Numbered from the stretch's first letter, positions 17,305 through 25,746 are shown. The stretch is DNA of 35,177 nucleotides from Chitinophagaceae bacterium (GCA_020437365.1 JAGQWM010000026.1:1-35177), one strand, 5' to 3'. Program-made: numbers and translations. Notes: generated by a model from the letters alone, not told the origin.

Positions 17305-18404
17305 AATCCCTTCGAGTCGCAACCGAGGAGTTCACAAAGCCTGGCCCGCAATGCTGGCCCGCGAAGATTTCTACCTACAATTTTACCTTCCGGATCAATC
17401 AGGATATTTTGTGGTATGCTGCTGATTTTATACAACCGGGCTGCTGCATTATCCCAATATTTTAAATCACTTACCTGTGTCCATGTCAGGTGATCTTTTT
17501 GTATTGCCTGCAGCCAGTTTTTTTTCAGGTCTATTCGATCCAGCGAAACACCCAGTACGGTAAAATTTTTATCCTTGAAATAATTATAATTTTCTACAAC
17601 ATTGGGATTTTCTTCCCGGCAAGGGCCGCACCAACTGGCCCAAAAATCGACCAAAACATATTGGCCGCGGAATGAAGACAAAGCCACCGGGTTACCTTCC
17701 GTATCGGGTTGAACAAATTCAAGGGCTTTTGTTCCAACGGCACCCACTTTATTTTCAGTTATAAAATGTGAAAGTTCTTTGCCCAAATTTGTTTGCCTTA
17801 TATTTTTATCCAACTGGTTAAATCTTTTTTCTAAAAGCAGGACATCATTATTGAAGCCATAAGTAACATTTAAAATAAAAGCTGTAACAATTGAATTAGG
17901 GTTTTTAAACACTTCTTCATCTATTTTTTTCTGTACCATCTCTCCTACTGCCGCATACGCTGCGAACATAGAATCTCTTTCGGCTCCGGGTGGGTGCTGA
18001 TTAATTGATTTTGCCAATACATTCATTTGATTGACATAAGGAATGAAATCTTTGGTAAAGGCCCTAAAAGCTTTATGCGCATTGGAACCTGAAATTTCAA
18101 CTTCAAACGGACTCGTTTCTTTTTCTTTTACGGAGATGTTTCCATTCTCAACATAAATTTCGATCGGTGTGTTTTGGCCAATATTTAAAAAACATAAAAC
18201 CGGTTCATCTACTTTTCCTTTCAATATAAACCGATCATCTTTTACCACATCAGCTGCTAACTCTTTATAATCATCAAACCGATACAGCTTCACTTCGATT
18301 TTGTCAGGCACGCCATCCAATTTTCCTTTAATGGTGAATCCTTTTTGCTGTTGTGCTATTGAAAATAATGGAGTGAATAAAAGAATGAAGAGTAACTTTT
18401 TCAT
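17301..18404 (-). CDS. TlpA-like thiol-disulfide oxidoreductase with DUF4369-type N-terminal domain
   Basis: 367-aa exported protein of a Bacteroidota-typical architecture. Signal peptide at residues 1-18 (FTPLFSIAQ). A beta-rich DUF4369-like domain covers about 20-115 (GFTIKGKLDGVPDKIEVKLY). A helical linker covers about 120-220. The thioredoxin domain covers about 230-360 with the redox motif WCGPC (Cys259, Cys262) and a cis-Pro region SSIPQNILIDPEG. It should act in the periplasm as a thiol-disulfide reductant, for example in cytochrome c maturation or oxidative stress. It lies 76 nt after trpA but has its own promoter-like element, so it is probably not part of the trp operon. Confidence 0.92.
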   Translation of the reverse strand: MKKLLFILLFTPLFSIAQQQKGFTIKGKLDGVPDKIEVKLYRFDDYKELAADVVKDDRFILKGKVDEPVLCFLNIGQNTPIEIYVENGNISVKEKETSPFEVEISGSNAHKAFRAFTKDFIPYVNQMNVLAKSINQHPPGAERDSMFAAYAAVGEMVQKKIDEEVFKNPNSIVTAFILNVTYGFNNDVLLLEKRFNQLDKNIRQTNLGKELSHFITENKVGAVGTKALEFVQPDTEGNPVALSSFRGQYVLVDFWASWCGPCREENPNVVENYNYFKDKNFTVLGVSLDRIDLKKNWLQAIQKDHLTWTQVSDLKYWDNAAARLYKISSIPQNILIDPEGKIVGRNLRGPALRARLCELLGCDSKGF

Positions 18405-18451
18405 ACGAGTAAAATAATTTTCATAATGGGGTAACTGCCCTTAACCGTCAA

Positions 18452-18459
18452 CAAATTTA
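18452..18459 (-). promoter_or_regulatory. Putative -7 element for the TlpA-like gene
   Basis: On the minus strand TAAATTTG is an exact TAnnTTTG match, 47 nt before the ATG at 18404 and just after the trpA stop. No good TTG is found at the normal -33 spacing, only a T-rich stretch. It suggests separate expression of this gene from the trp operon. No clear terminator is seen between trpA and this element. Confidence 0.45.
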
Positions 18460-18480
18460 CAAAAAATGCCGGAAAAATCT

Positions 18481-19248
18481 TTAGCCGAGAATGGAGGAAA
18501 GAAATGATTTTGTAGCAGTATTAACATTCTGTGCATCCCGAATAGCCTTTATATAAGCACTGCCAATAATGGCACCGGCCGCAAGCTTGTTGACTTCCAT
18601 AAACATTTCTTTATTCCCTATGCCGAAACCTACCAGCACCGGGTTATGAAGCGACAATGCATTGAATCGTTGCAGGTATGCGTTGATGCCGGTCAATTTA
18701 TTGGTATTGCCCGTGGTAGCGGAAGAAGAAACAGCATATAAAAAACCTGAACTTAACCGATCTAATTTTTTAATTCTTTCATCTGTCGTTTCCGGCGTTA
18801 CAAGAAAAATAAAATCCAATTTATATTTTTTGATAATCGGTGCATATTGCTTTTCGAAAACGGCATCCGGTAAATCAGGTATAATCATTCCGTCAATACC
18901 AATGGCAGCCGCATCCTGGCAAAATTTTTCAAACCCATATTGTAAAACAGGATTTAAATAGCCCATTAAAATTACGGGCAGGTGAATTTTTTCCCGAAAT
19001 GATTTGATGTCAGCAAAAAGTTTTTGAATACTCATTCCATTTTTAATCGCTGTTGCATTACTCTCCTGAATGACTGGGCCATCGGCCAGCGGATCGCTGT
19101 AAGGAATTCCCAGTTCAATCATATCGGCACCAAATTCCTGCAAAGACAGCATGACGTCCATTGTACTTTCCGGATGCGGGAAACCGGCTGTGCAATACAC
19201 ATTCAATATGGGTTTTTGCTGCGCAAATATTTTTTGAAGCCTGCTCAT
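18481..19248 (-). CDS. trpA: Tryptophan synthase alpha chain
   Basis: Cleaves indole-3-glycerol phosphate to indole and glyceraldehyde 3-phosphate and passes indole to TrpB. The signature MIELGIPYSDPLADGPVIQ contains the catalytic Glu (about residue 42) and Asp (about 53). GFGIGNKE near residue 210 is the phosphate-binding loop. 255 aa is slightly shorter than the enterobacterial enzyme, as usual for this phylum. Last gene of the operon, starting 10 nt after the trpB stop. Confidence 0.97.
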   Translation of the reverse strand: MSRLQKIFAQQKPILNVYCTAGFPHPESTMDVMLSLQEFGADMIELGIPYSDPLADGPVIQESNATAIKNGMSIQKLFADIKSFREKIHLPVILMGYLNPVLQYGFEKFCQDAAAIGIDGMIIPDLPDAVFEKQYAPIIKKYKLDFIFLVTPETTDERIKKLDRLSSGFLYAVSSSATTGNTNKLTGINAYLQRFNALSLHNPVLVGFGIGNKEMFMEVNKLAAGAIIGSAYIKAIRDAQNVNTATKSFLSSILG

Positions 19249-19258
19249 ATTCTACAAA

Positions 19259-20449
19259 TCACATTTTATCAATTAAGGTAGCTAAATCTTTATCACCTCT
19301 TCCACTAAGTGAAATCACAACCTTGTCGGTTGTTTTAAATTTATTCTTTGGTAAAACAGCCAAAGCATGTGCCGATTCCAATGCCGGAATAATGCCTTCT
19401 AATTTTGCCAGTTCAAAAGCAGCCTTGAGTGCTTCATCATCTGTTGCCTGTTGATACACTGCTCGTCCGCTGGTAAATAAATGAGCATGTAGCGGGCCAA
19501 TACCCGGATAATCGAGTCCGGCAGAAATACTATAAGGTTCCACCACCTGGCCATCCTTCGTTTGCATCAATAAAGTTTTGCAACCATGTAAAATTCCTGT
19601 TGTTCCTAAAAAAGTGGTGGCAGCACTTTCACCGGATTCTACACCTTTGCCAGCGGCTTCCACACCAATTAACTGAACTTTCTTTTCATGCAGAAAATGA
19701 TAAAATGCTCCGGCTGCATTACTACCACCGCCAACACAAGCTATCAAATGCGTTGGTAAAGCATCACCTGTTTTTTCTAATAACTGCCGCCGGATTTCCT
19801 CGCTGATAATACTTTGCAACTGCGCCACTATAGCCGGATAAGGATGTGGGCCCACCACACTTCCAATAATATAATGTGTATCCTCACCATGATTAATCCA
19901 ATACCGGATAGCTTCATTGGTAGCATCTTTCAAAGTTTTACTACCGCTGGTAGCAGGGATTATTGTAGCGCCCAGCATTTTCATTCTTGCTACATTGGGT
20001 GCTTGTCGTTCCATATCTTTTTCACCCATGAATACAATACATTCCCGGTTGCGCAAAGCACAAACTGTGGCCGTAGCTACTCCATGTTGCCCGGCACCGG
20101 TTTCAGCAATAATTCTTTTTTTTTCCAATCGTTCTGCTAATAAAATCTGGCCAATAGTGTTATTAATTTTATGCGCACCGGTATGACAAAGGTCTTCCCG
20201 TTTCAAATAAATGTTCGTTCCATATTTTTCACTTAATCGACTGGCAAAATACAAAGGAGTTGGCCTCCCGACATAGTCTTTCAACAACGTATGAAACGCC
20301 TTTTGAAAATCATTATCCGCAAGAATGGATTGATATGTTTTTTGCAGTTTGTCAATATTGGCTTGCAACATTTCGGGAATATAAGCACCACCAAATTGAC
20401 CATAATAGCCATTTTCATCCGGAAAACTAAATTGTTTACTATCAGTCAT
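19259..20449 (-). CDS. trpB: Tryptophan synthase beta chain
   Basis: PLP enzyme joining indole and serine to make tryptophan. The PLP lysine is in LCHTGAHKINNTIGQ (about residue 90) and the phosphate-binding loop is CVGGGSNAAG (about 232-241). GRPTPLYFASRLSEKYG is the normal family N-terminal region. 396 aa, full length. Starts 24 nt after the trpF stop and is followed 10 nt later by trpA, with which it forms the alpha2beta2 complex. Confidence 0.98.
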   Translation of the reverse strand: MTDSKQFSFPDENGYYGQFGGAYIPEMLQANIDKLQKTYQSILADNDFQKAFHTLLKDYVGRPTPLYFASRLSEKYGTNIYLKREDLCHTGAHKINNTIGQILLAERLEKKRIIAETGAGQHGVATATVCALRNRECIVFMGEKDMERQAPNVARMKMLGATIIPATSGSKTLKDATNEAIRYWINHGEDTHYIIGSVVGPHPYPAIVAQLQSIISEEIRRQLLEKTGDALPTHLIACVGGGSNAAGAFYHFLHEKKVQLIGVEAAGKGVESGESAATTFLGTTGILHGCKTLLMQTKDGQVVEPYSISAGLDYPGIGPLHAHLFTSGRAVYQQATDDEALKAAFELAKLEGIIPALESAHALAVLPKNKFKTTDKVVISLSGRGDKDLATLIDKM

Positions 20450-20473
20450 GGACAGGAAAATTTCGGCAATGAT

Positions 20474-21100
20474 TTATTTCATCGCCAATTTGAATTGTAA
20501 TAATTTGGCCATGTCTTTCACACCCGGAGAAGATTCAAACCGACTGTTGATATCAACCCCAAAAAAATCGGGGTGACGGAATGATTTTATTTTCACAGCA
20601 TCTTCAACACCAATACCGCCACTCAGAAAAAAAGGTTTTTCTATACGGGCTTTTGTCAGCAATTGCCAATCGAATTGTTCACCGGTACCGCCAATACTAT
20701 AATCAGTGGCTTTATCAAATAAATAATAATCACACACTTCATCATAAGGTGCTACCAATTCATCAATATCTTCCGTATTATTGTTAATATGAATTACTTT
20801 AATTACTTCCACTTCGGCACCCAGGTCATCGCACATTTCAGGACTTTCCTCGCCATGCAACTGCACCACTTCAATGCCGTATTCGTCAATAGCATTCAAC
20901 ACATCTATCATTTCAGGATTTACAAAAACGCCGGTTTTTTTTAAATCAAAATCGGCTTTCTTCACGTCCTTTGGGTTCAATTTATCGCCCATATACCGCG
21001 GCGAATTTTTATCGAAAATTAATCCCGCAAAATCTATGTCCAATCCATCCAATTGTTGCATTTGTTTCATATCAGTAATGCCACACACTTTAATATTCAT
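20474..21100 (-). CDS. trpF: Phosphoribosylanthranilate isomerase
   Basis: Amadori rearrangement of N-(5-phosphoribosyl)anthranilate to CdRP. TIM-barrel motifs in order: MNIKVCGIT with the catalytic Cys6, GVFVN, VQLHGEE, GGTGEQFDW, FFLSGGIG and DINSRFESSPGVKD with the catalytic Asp in its first strand. 208 aa, normal. Starts only 2 nt after the trpC stop, so translation is probably coupled. A separate trpF rather than a trpC-trpF fusion. Confidence 0.97.
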   Translation of the reverse strand: MNIKVCGITDMKQMQQLDGLDIDFAGLIFDKNSPRYMGDKLNPKDVKKADFDLKKTGVFVNPEMIDVLNAIDEYGIEVVQLHGEESPEMCDDLGAEVEVIKVIHINNNTEDIDELVAPYDEVCDYYLFDKATDYSIGGTGEQFDWQLLTKARIEKPFFLSGGIGVEDAVKIKSFRHPDFFGVDINSRFESSPGVKDMAKLLQFKLAMK

Positions 21101-21102
21101 AT

Positions 21103-21918
21103 TTACTTATTTTTTTCATTGGTTGATAATCTGTTTTCTACTTCTTTGGCAAAATTTTCAAATGTGATACCCGGCGCTTCCGTTTTCATAAAATTTTCAC
21201 CGATTAAAAATCCATGGTAACCTGCCTGCCGCAAATGTACAATAGTCTCTACACTCGAAATACCACTTTCGGCAATAGCTATTTTTTCTTTGGGAATGGC
21301 ATGTATTAAATTTTCAGCAATTTTAATATCTGTTTCAAAACTTGTTAAATTCCGATTGTTGACACCCACCATATCAATGTCATCACAAATAAAATCCAGT
21401 TCTTTTTCTTCATGCACTTCCAGTATTGTTTCCAATCCGATTGCTTTGGCATAGCCAGCAAATGCTTTGACCATTTCCCGTGTCAGGCAAGCTGCAATCA
21501 ACAAAATAACATCGGCACCGAAAGCTTTTGATTCGGCAATCTGCCATTTATCAATAATAAAATCTTTGCGCAGCACCGGAACATCGGTTACCACTTTTGT
21601 TTGAATTAAATCATCGAGGTCGCCACCAAAAAATTCATCATTCGTTAGTACCGAAATGCCTGCTGCCATCCGATTGTAAGCCGTGACAACCGGCTCCACT
21701 TCCAAATCTTTTGTTTTGAACCAACCCTTGCTGGGGCTTTTCCTTTTAAACTCTGCAATAATGCCGTTTTTATTTTCCTGCTGTAAATTTTGCACCAATG
21801 ACCTGTTACTGATTTGCCAGAAAAAACCATCTTTCTCAAACCGCTCAATTGGGCTCAAAGGTTTAAATTTTTCAATTTCTTTCTTTTTGGCTGCTATAAT
21901 TTCATCTAATATTTGCAT
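21103..21918 (-). CDS. trpC: Indole-3-glycerol phosphate synthase
   Basis: Converts CdRP to indole-3-glycerol phosphate. Motifs: MQILDEIIAAKKKEIEKFK (N-terminal helix), IIAEFKRKSPSKGWF with the catalytic Lys, VLRKDFIIDKWQIAES with the second Lys, LEVHEEKEL, GVNNRNLTSFETD and IAESGISS. 271 aa, normal. Starts 10 nt after the trpD stop. Stands as a separate polypeptide from trpF. Confidence 0.97.
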   Translation of the reverse strand: MQILDEIIAAKKKEIEKFKPLSPIERFEKDGFFWQISNRSLVQNLQQENKNGIIAEFKRKSPSKGWFKTKDLEVEPVVTAYNRMAAGISVLTNDEFFGGDLDDLIQTKVVTDVPVLRKDFIIDKWQIAESKAFGADVILLIAACLTREMVKAFAGYAKAIGLETILEVHEEKELDFICDDIDMVGVNNRNLTSFETDIKIAENLIHAIPKEKIAIAESGISSVETIVHLRQAGYHGFLIGENFMKTEAPGITFENFAKEVENRLSTNEKNK

Positions 21919-21928
21919 GAATATTTTT

Positions 21929-22924
21929 TTATTGCATCGACATTAATTGTTGGAATTTTTCATTGGCATTTCCACTTTCCAGGCTTTCAATAACGGCTTG
22001 ATAAGCCTCGTCATAATTTGTGTATTGGCCGGTAACAAAAACCGCCATTGCGGCATTGGCCAACACAACTGCATTTTGTGCAAAGCTTCCCTCTCCTTTC
22101 AAAATTTTTGTAAATATTTTGGCGGCGTCTTCAACGGTTTGCCCACCCGAAAGATCTGCAGGCATTACCATTCTTTTTCCTAAGGCCTCCGGTGTTTTTA
22201 TTTGCTCGCCTTCCTGTGTAATAATTTTTGTATCATTGGTCAGCGAAATTTCATCATATCCATCTAATCCATGAATAATTGTAAACGGCTTGCCCACAAC
22301 CTGTAGTAAATAATTATAAATTCTTGCCATTTCTAAATTATAAACGCCTACTAATTGAAAGGCCGGGTTGGCCGGATTGACCATTGGGCCCAACATATTA
22401 AAAAATGTTCTGACAGCGAGGTTTTTTCGTATTGTACTTACTTTTTTCAATGCCGGATGAAACAAAGGTGCATGCAAAAAACAAATATTAGTTTTCTCCA
22501 ATTCATTTTTCAACTTCTGATTATCCGTGCTAAAACGATAGCCCAAATATTCCATCACATTGCTGGAACCGCTGACTGATGAAGCTCCATAATTGCCATG
22601 CTTCGCAATTTTCTGGCCGGTACCTGCTACAATAAAACAGGAAAGAGTTGAAATATTAAAAGTATTTTTTCCATCGCCGCCGGTGCCTACAATATCCATA
22701 CAATGATACGCTGAGAGTTCTGCTTTTATACAAATTTCCAATAAGGCATCCCGAAAACCGGAAAGCTCTTCTATGGTGATGCGCCGCATTAAAAACACGG
22801 TAACAAATGCCGTAATTTCATTTTCGTTATACATTCCTTTTCCAATATTCAACATTACTTCTTTTGCCTGCTCCTTCGACAAAGTTTTATGTTCAAATAA
22901 ATATTCCAGTATTTTTTTCATCAT
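21929..22924 (-). CDS. trpD: Anthranilate phosphoribosyltransferase
   Basis: Transfers phosphoribose from PRPP to anthranilate. Motifs: GTGGDGKNTFNIST (PRPP-binding loop, about residues 80-93), KHGNYGASSVSGSSNVME (anthranilate channel) and NMLGPMVNPANP. The first plausible ATG at 22924 shares its A with the trpG stop (TAATG), a one-nucleotide overlap indicating coupled translation; a second ATG follows directly at 22921 (MKKILEY). The longer in-frame start upstream would overlap trpG by 16 nt and is not needed. About 331 aa. Confidence 0.97.
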   Translation of the reverse strand: MMKKILEYLFEHKTLSKEQAKEVMLNIGKGMYNENEITAFVTVFLMRRITIEELSGFRDALLEICIKAELSAYHCMDIVGTGGDGKNTFNISTLSCFIVAGTGQKIAKHGNYGASSVSGSSNVMEYLGYRFSTDNQKLKNELEKTNICFLHAPLFHPALKKVSTIRKNLAVRTFFNMLGPMVNPANPAFQLVGVYNLEMARIYNYLLQVVGKPFTIIHGLDGYDEISLTNDTKIITQEGEQIKTPEALGKRMVMPADLSGGQTVEDAAKIFTKILKGEGSFAQNAVVLANAAMAVFVTGQYTNYDEAYQAVIESLESGNANEKFQQLMSMQ

Positions 22925-23496
22925 TATGATTTTAACCAATTGTTCAGTATTTTTTCTCCGAGTGGCGTCAGTACACTTTCGGGGTGAAACTGTACGCCCT
23001 GCACATCAAAATTTATATGTTGTATTGCCATAATAAATTGATGTTCATCGCTGGCTGTAACTTCCAATTCATCGGGCAATGTTTCCTCATCTATTATCCA
23101 ACTATGATAACGGCCTACATCAAATGTTTCAGGCAAGCCATTAAATAATTTACTTTGCTTAGTGGCATCTATTTTTATGGGCATAGCCACTCCATGAAAA
23201 ACCGTTGTCAGATTAATCAACCGGCCACCGAATGCTTCGCCAATGGCCTGGTGCCCAAGACAAACACCTAAAATTGATTTCGTTGGTGCATATTCTTTTA
23301 TCAATGGCAACAATAAACCTGCTTCTGACGGAATGCCGGGGCCGGGTGATAAAACAATTTTATCATAGGCTTTTACATCTTCCAATGCAATTTGGTCATT
23401 GCGATACACATCCACTTTTTGGTGGATGATGTGTTCGATTAAATGCACCAGGTTGTACGTAAAAGAATCGTAATTATCGAATACAAGAATTTTCAC
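22924..23496 (-). CDS. trpG: Anthranilate synthase component II (glutamine amidotransferase)
   Basis: Supplies ammonia from glutamine to TrpE. Class I amidotransferase with the nucleophile in GVCLGHQAIGEAFGG (Cys about residue 79) and the His/Glu pair in VQFHPESVLTPLG (about 168-180). LSPGPGIPSEAG is the conserved oxyanion-hole region. 190 aa, a separate subunit and not fused to TrpD as in enterics. Starts 16 nt after the trpE stop. Could also serve folate synthesis (PabA), but its operon position argues for tryptophan. Confidence 0.96.
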   Translation of the reverse strand: MKILVFDNYDSFTYNLVHLIEHIIHQKVDVYRNDQIALEDVKAYDKIVLSPGPGIPSEAGLLLPLIKEYAPTKSILGVCLGHQAIGEAFGGRLINLTTVFHGVAMPIKIDATKQSKLFNGLPETFDVGRYHSWIIDEETLPDELEVTASDEHQFIMAIQHINFDVQGVQFHPESVLTPLGEKILNNWLKS

Positions 23497-23512
23497 ATGT
23501 AGTATTTTAATT

Positions 23513-24955
23513 TCATTGAACTTGTTTTACTTCTTCCATTTTTTCGGTATGCATAGCACCGGCCAATTGTATTGCTTTTTTTAAGGCACCTAATTTATGA
23601 TTGACTTCCTGCAATTCCACTTCAGGTTGACTATCGGCTACAATACCAGCACCGGCTTGGTAAGTCAATGTATTTTGCTGACTTAAAAACGTCCTGATCA
23701 TTATGGCATGATTACAACTTCCATCGCAACCAAAAAAACCAATGGCGCCGCCATAAAAACTTCTACTTGTTTTTTCGATTGCCTGAATCAATTGTAAAGC
23801 TTTGTGCTTGGGTGCGCCGCTCAATGTGCCGGCCGGAAATGTTTTTGCCAACAGATCGACCGGGTTGTTGCCTTTTTCAAATTTTCCTTTTACTTCACTT
23901 ACAATATGAATTACATGCGAAAAATATTGAATTTGCCGATAGGCAGATACCGTCACTTCGCTACACAAACGGCTTAAATCATTCCTGGCCAAATCGACCA
24001 GCATCACATGCTCGGCATTTTCTTTTTGATCCTGTAAAAGATTTATCGCTGCTTCCTGGTCGGCTTTGTCATCACCGGTTCGTTTGTACGTGCCGGCAAT
24101 CGGATGTAGAATGGCTTCTCCATTTTCAATTTTCAAATGAGTTTCCGGCGATGAGCCCATTAATTTATAATCGCCATAATCGAAATAAAATAAATACGGC
24201 GATGGATTCACACTTCTTAACTGGCGATAGACATTCAATTCATCGCCTGTAAATTTTTGTTGAAACCGCCGGCTCAATACCAACTGATATACATCGCCAC
24301 GATGACAAGCCGCAATCCCTTTCCGCACATTTTCTAAAAATTCTTCTTCCGTAGAAAAAGCCGTTTCATTTTCTTTACAAGCAAAAGGATATTCAGGCAC
24401 ATCCTTACTTCGGATTAATGAAAGAATGATTTCCCGTTCGGTTTCCAAGCCGGTCATTTTGTTTTCACAAATAAATAATTCATTCTTAAAATGATTGATA
24501 ACAATAACGTATTGGTATAAGCGATAACGCATCAATGGAATTTCCGGTTGTTCTATATTATTGTCCAGTTTTTCAAAAAAATGTACAGCATCGAAACTGG
24601 TGTATCCATACAATCCCTGTGCAAATTTTGCCACCGGCAGCGCTGAATCTGTTATTTCGAATTGTTGCATATACGCCCATAATAACCCGGCTATATCCGC
24701 ATCTTTTACCAATTCCATTTTCTCCGGTTCACGGCCGGGAAATTTTTGTTCTACCTGTTTGTCCGATTTTATTTCAATGCCGCCAATGGCATTAATCCCG
24801 ATAAAGGAATAACTATTATCTGCCGCATGGTAATCCGTGCTTTCCAGTAAAACCGTATCCCGAAAACGATCTCTCAATCGCAGGTAAATGCTGACTGGCG
24901 TAAATATATCGGCCAACATTTTGGTACAGCTCGTTTGCATGTTTATTTTTTTCAT
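23513..24955 (-). CDS. trpE: Anthranilate synthase component I
   Basis: Makes anthranilate from chorismate with ammonia from TrpG. The N-terminal regulatory motif LLESTDYHAADNSYSFIG (about residues 36-53) keeps the LLES tryptophan-binding signature, so feedback inhibition is expected. The C-terminal chorismate-binding domain has SPETHLKIENGEAILHPIAG, VDLARNDLSR, TFPAGTLSGAPKHKA and YGGAIGFFG. 480 aa. An alternative ATG five codons in gives MQTSCTKML. First gene of the operon; the attenuator terminator ends about 30 nt before its start, with the leader peptide upstream. Dual control by attenuation and feedback is therefore likely. Confidence 0.97.
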   Translation of the reverse strand: MKKINMQTSCTKMLADIFTPVSIYLRLRDRFRDTVLLESTDYHAADNSYSFIGINAIGGIEIKSDKQVEQKFPGREPEKMELVKDADIAGLLWAYMQQFEITDSALPVAKFAQGLYGYTSFDAVHFFEKLDNNIEQPEIPLMRYRLYQYVIVINHFKNELFICENKMTGLETEREIILSLIRSKDVPEYPFACKENETAFSTEEEFLENVRKGIAACHRGDVYQLVLSRRFQQKFTGDELNVYRQLRSVNPSPYLFYFDYGDYKLMGSSPETHLKIENGEAILHPIAGTYKRTGDDKADQEAAINLLQDQKENAEHVMLVDLARNDLSRLCSEVTVSAYRQIQYFSHVIHIVSEVKGKFEKGNNPVDLLAKTFPAGTLSGAPKHKALQLIQAIEKTSRSFYGGAIGFFGCDGSCNHAIMIRTFLSQQNTLTYQAGAGIVADSQPEVELQEVNHKLGALKKAIQLAGAMHTEKMEEVKQVQ

Positions 24956-24985
24956 ACACTGAAAACTCTTTTCTTTTTGTAGTAT

Positions 24986-25015
24986 AAAAATAAACCCCGA
25001 ACAAAGTCGGGGTCT
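24986..25015 (-). terminator. trp attenuator terminator hairpin
   Basis: On the minus strand ACCCCGA (25013-25007), loop CTTTGT, TCGGGGT (25000-24994) form a perfect 7-bp stem, extendable by two pairs (A-U and G-U), followed by a T-rich tract TTTATTTTT down to 24986. It lies between the leader peptide and trpE. Its 5' arm can instead pair with CGGGGCTG at 25056-25049 (antiterminator), so the two structures exclude each other. Confidence 0.85.
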
Positions 25016-25070
25016 GAAAATATTAATATAAATATAGCAGTTGCACTACAGCCCCGGAAGAGTTGTATGC
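25008..25070 (-). promoter_or_regulatory. trp antiterminator and 1:2 pairing segments
   Basis: Antiterminator: CGGGGCTG (25056-25049) pairs with CAG-A-CCCCG (25016-25008) as 8 bp with one bulged A, consuming the terminator's 5' arm. Alternative upstream pairing: GCATAC (25070-25065), immediately after the Trp codons, with GTA-G-TGC (about 25049-25043), bulge one G. A ribosome stalled on Trp codons would mask GCATAC and favour the antiterminator; a ribosome reaching the stop at 25046-25048 would cover CGGGGCTG and let the terminator form. Pairings were found by eye, not by a folding program. Confidence 0.7.
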
Positions 25071-25102
25071 CACCACCAAATTTTATTTATCAAGCATTTC
25101 AT
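25046..25102 (-). CDS. trpL: trp operon leader peptide with three consecutive Trp codons
   Basis: An 18-residue reading frame, MKCLINKIWWWHTTLPGL, ends in TAG and lies upstream of trpE. Its three adjacent TGG codons (25078-25070) are extremely unlikely by chance at this site. It sits directly after a consensus promoter and before a mutually exclusive antiterminator/terminator pair, so it is a ribosome-sensing leader peptide for transcription attenuation by charged tRNA-Trp. The start lies only about 8 nt after the -7 element, so the transcript should be leaderless or nearly so. The Bacteroid-trp RNA motif described for this phylum is, as I recall, of this type; whether this copy fits that model needs a covariance search. 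Confidence 0.88.
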   Translation of the reverse strand: MKCLINKIWWWHTTLPGL

Positions 25103-25110
25103 TGTAAAAA

Positions 25111-25140
25111 CAAATATAGAAGAATTCATTGAATATGCAA
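25111..25140 (-). promoter_or_regulatory. trp operon promoter
   Basis: On the minus strand TTG (25140-25138), exactly 19 nt, then TATATTTG (25118-25111) is a full match to the Bacteroidota housekeeping promoter (TTG-N19-TAnnTTTG). Transcription should begin near 25105, right at the leader peptide start. It is divergent from the GNAT gene. Confidence 0.8.
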
Positions 25141-25196
25141 GTTTTCATTTTATAAAAACAAAAATTTGTATTTTGAATCCTGAAAAAATTAACCCA

Positions 25197-25694
25197 ATGG
25201 ATTTTACACTTCGGCCCTGGGCTACATCAGATAAAGATGCGTTGGTAGAGTATGGCAATAATATTAACATCGCCAAAAATATGCGCAATGTTTTTCCGCA
25301 TCCCTATACAAAGGAAGATGCCATTCAATTTCTTGAACGAACCATTCCTATGCAACCCGTAAATATTTTTGCCATAGATATTGGCGGAAAAGCCAGTGGC
25401 GGCATTGGTATTTTTCCACAAACAGAAAAAAAAAAAAAAAATGCTGAATTAGGTTATTGGCTCGCCGAACCATTCTGGGGCCGCGGCATTATAACCAAAG
25501 CCATTGGCCAGATGGTGGACTACGGATTTAAGACTTTCGATATTGACCGCATTTTTGCAATTCCCTTCGGCACTAATACGGCTTCGCAAAAAGCATTGGA
25601 AAAAGCCGGCTTTGTTGTAGAAGCTCGTTTCGAAAAAACTATTTTTAAGAACGGTGAATATTTTGACGAATTGATTTATGCCATCCGCCGATAA
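25197..25694 (+). CDS. GNAT-family acetyltransferase (RimJ/RimL-like) with 16-A coding tract
   Basis: 165-aa acetyltransferase using acetyl-CoA, of the RimJ/RimL-type GNAT group that modifies N-termini or small molecules. MDFTLRPWATSDKDALVEY is the usual first strand and helix. The acetyl-CoA pyrophosphate loop is in ELGYWLAEPFWGRGIITKAI (about residues 83-102, with the xGRGI element), and NTASQKALEKAGF is the conserved motif B. The start is the ATG at 25197; the open frame reaches further upstream only because it crosses the trp leader region on the other strand. A run of 16 adenines at 25426-25441 encodes EKKKKN and keeps the frame here. Slippage there would truncate the protein before the CoA site. 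Substrate unknown. Confidence 0.9.
   Translation: MDFTLRPWATSDKDALVEYGNNINIAKNMRNVFPHPYTKEDAIQFLERTIPMQPVNIFAIDIGGKASGGIGIFPQTEKKKKNAELGYWLAEPFWGRGIITKAIGQMVDYGFKTFDIDRIFAIPFGTNTASQKALEKAGFVVEARFEKTIFKNGEYFDELIYAIRR
25426..25441 (+). repeat. 16-nt poly-A tract inside the GNAT gene
   Basis: Sixteen consecutive A residues lie in frame at codons 77-82 of the acetyltransferase gene. Length changes not divisible by three would break the gene before its acetyl-CoA loop. It is the longest homopolymer that I noticed in a coding region of the window. It can be a slippage site, or a place where the sequence itself is uncertain. Confidence 0.85.
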
Positions 25695-25746
25695 AAGCTA
25701 TAGAAAGCAGTCGTCTTGGCTATGTATAAACCCCGGGTTTTCATCA

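Noticed and set aside
25041..25196. N-terminal extension of the GNAT acetyltransferase
   Set aside because: The open frame overlaps the trp leader peptide, attenuator and promoter on the other strand, and its residues do not resemble a GNAT start; MDFTLRPW at 25197 does.
25730..25745. AAACCCCGGGTTTT palindrome as a terminator of the GNAT gene
   Set aside because: The dyad has no loop and no T-tract of useful length, so it cannot form a normal terminator hairpin.
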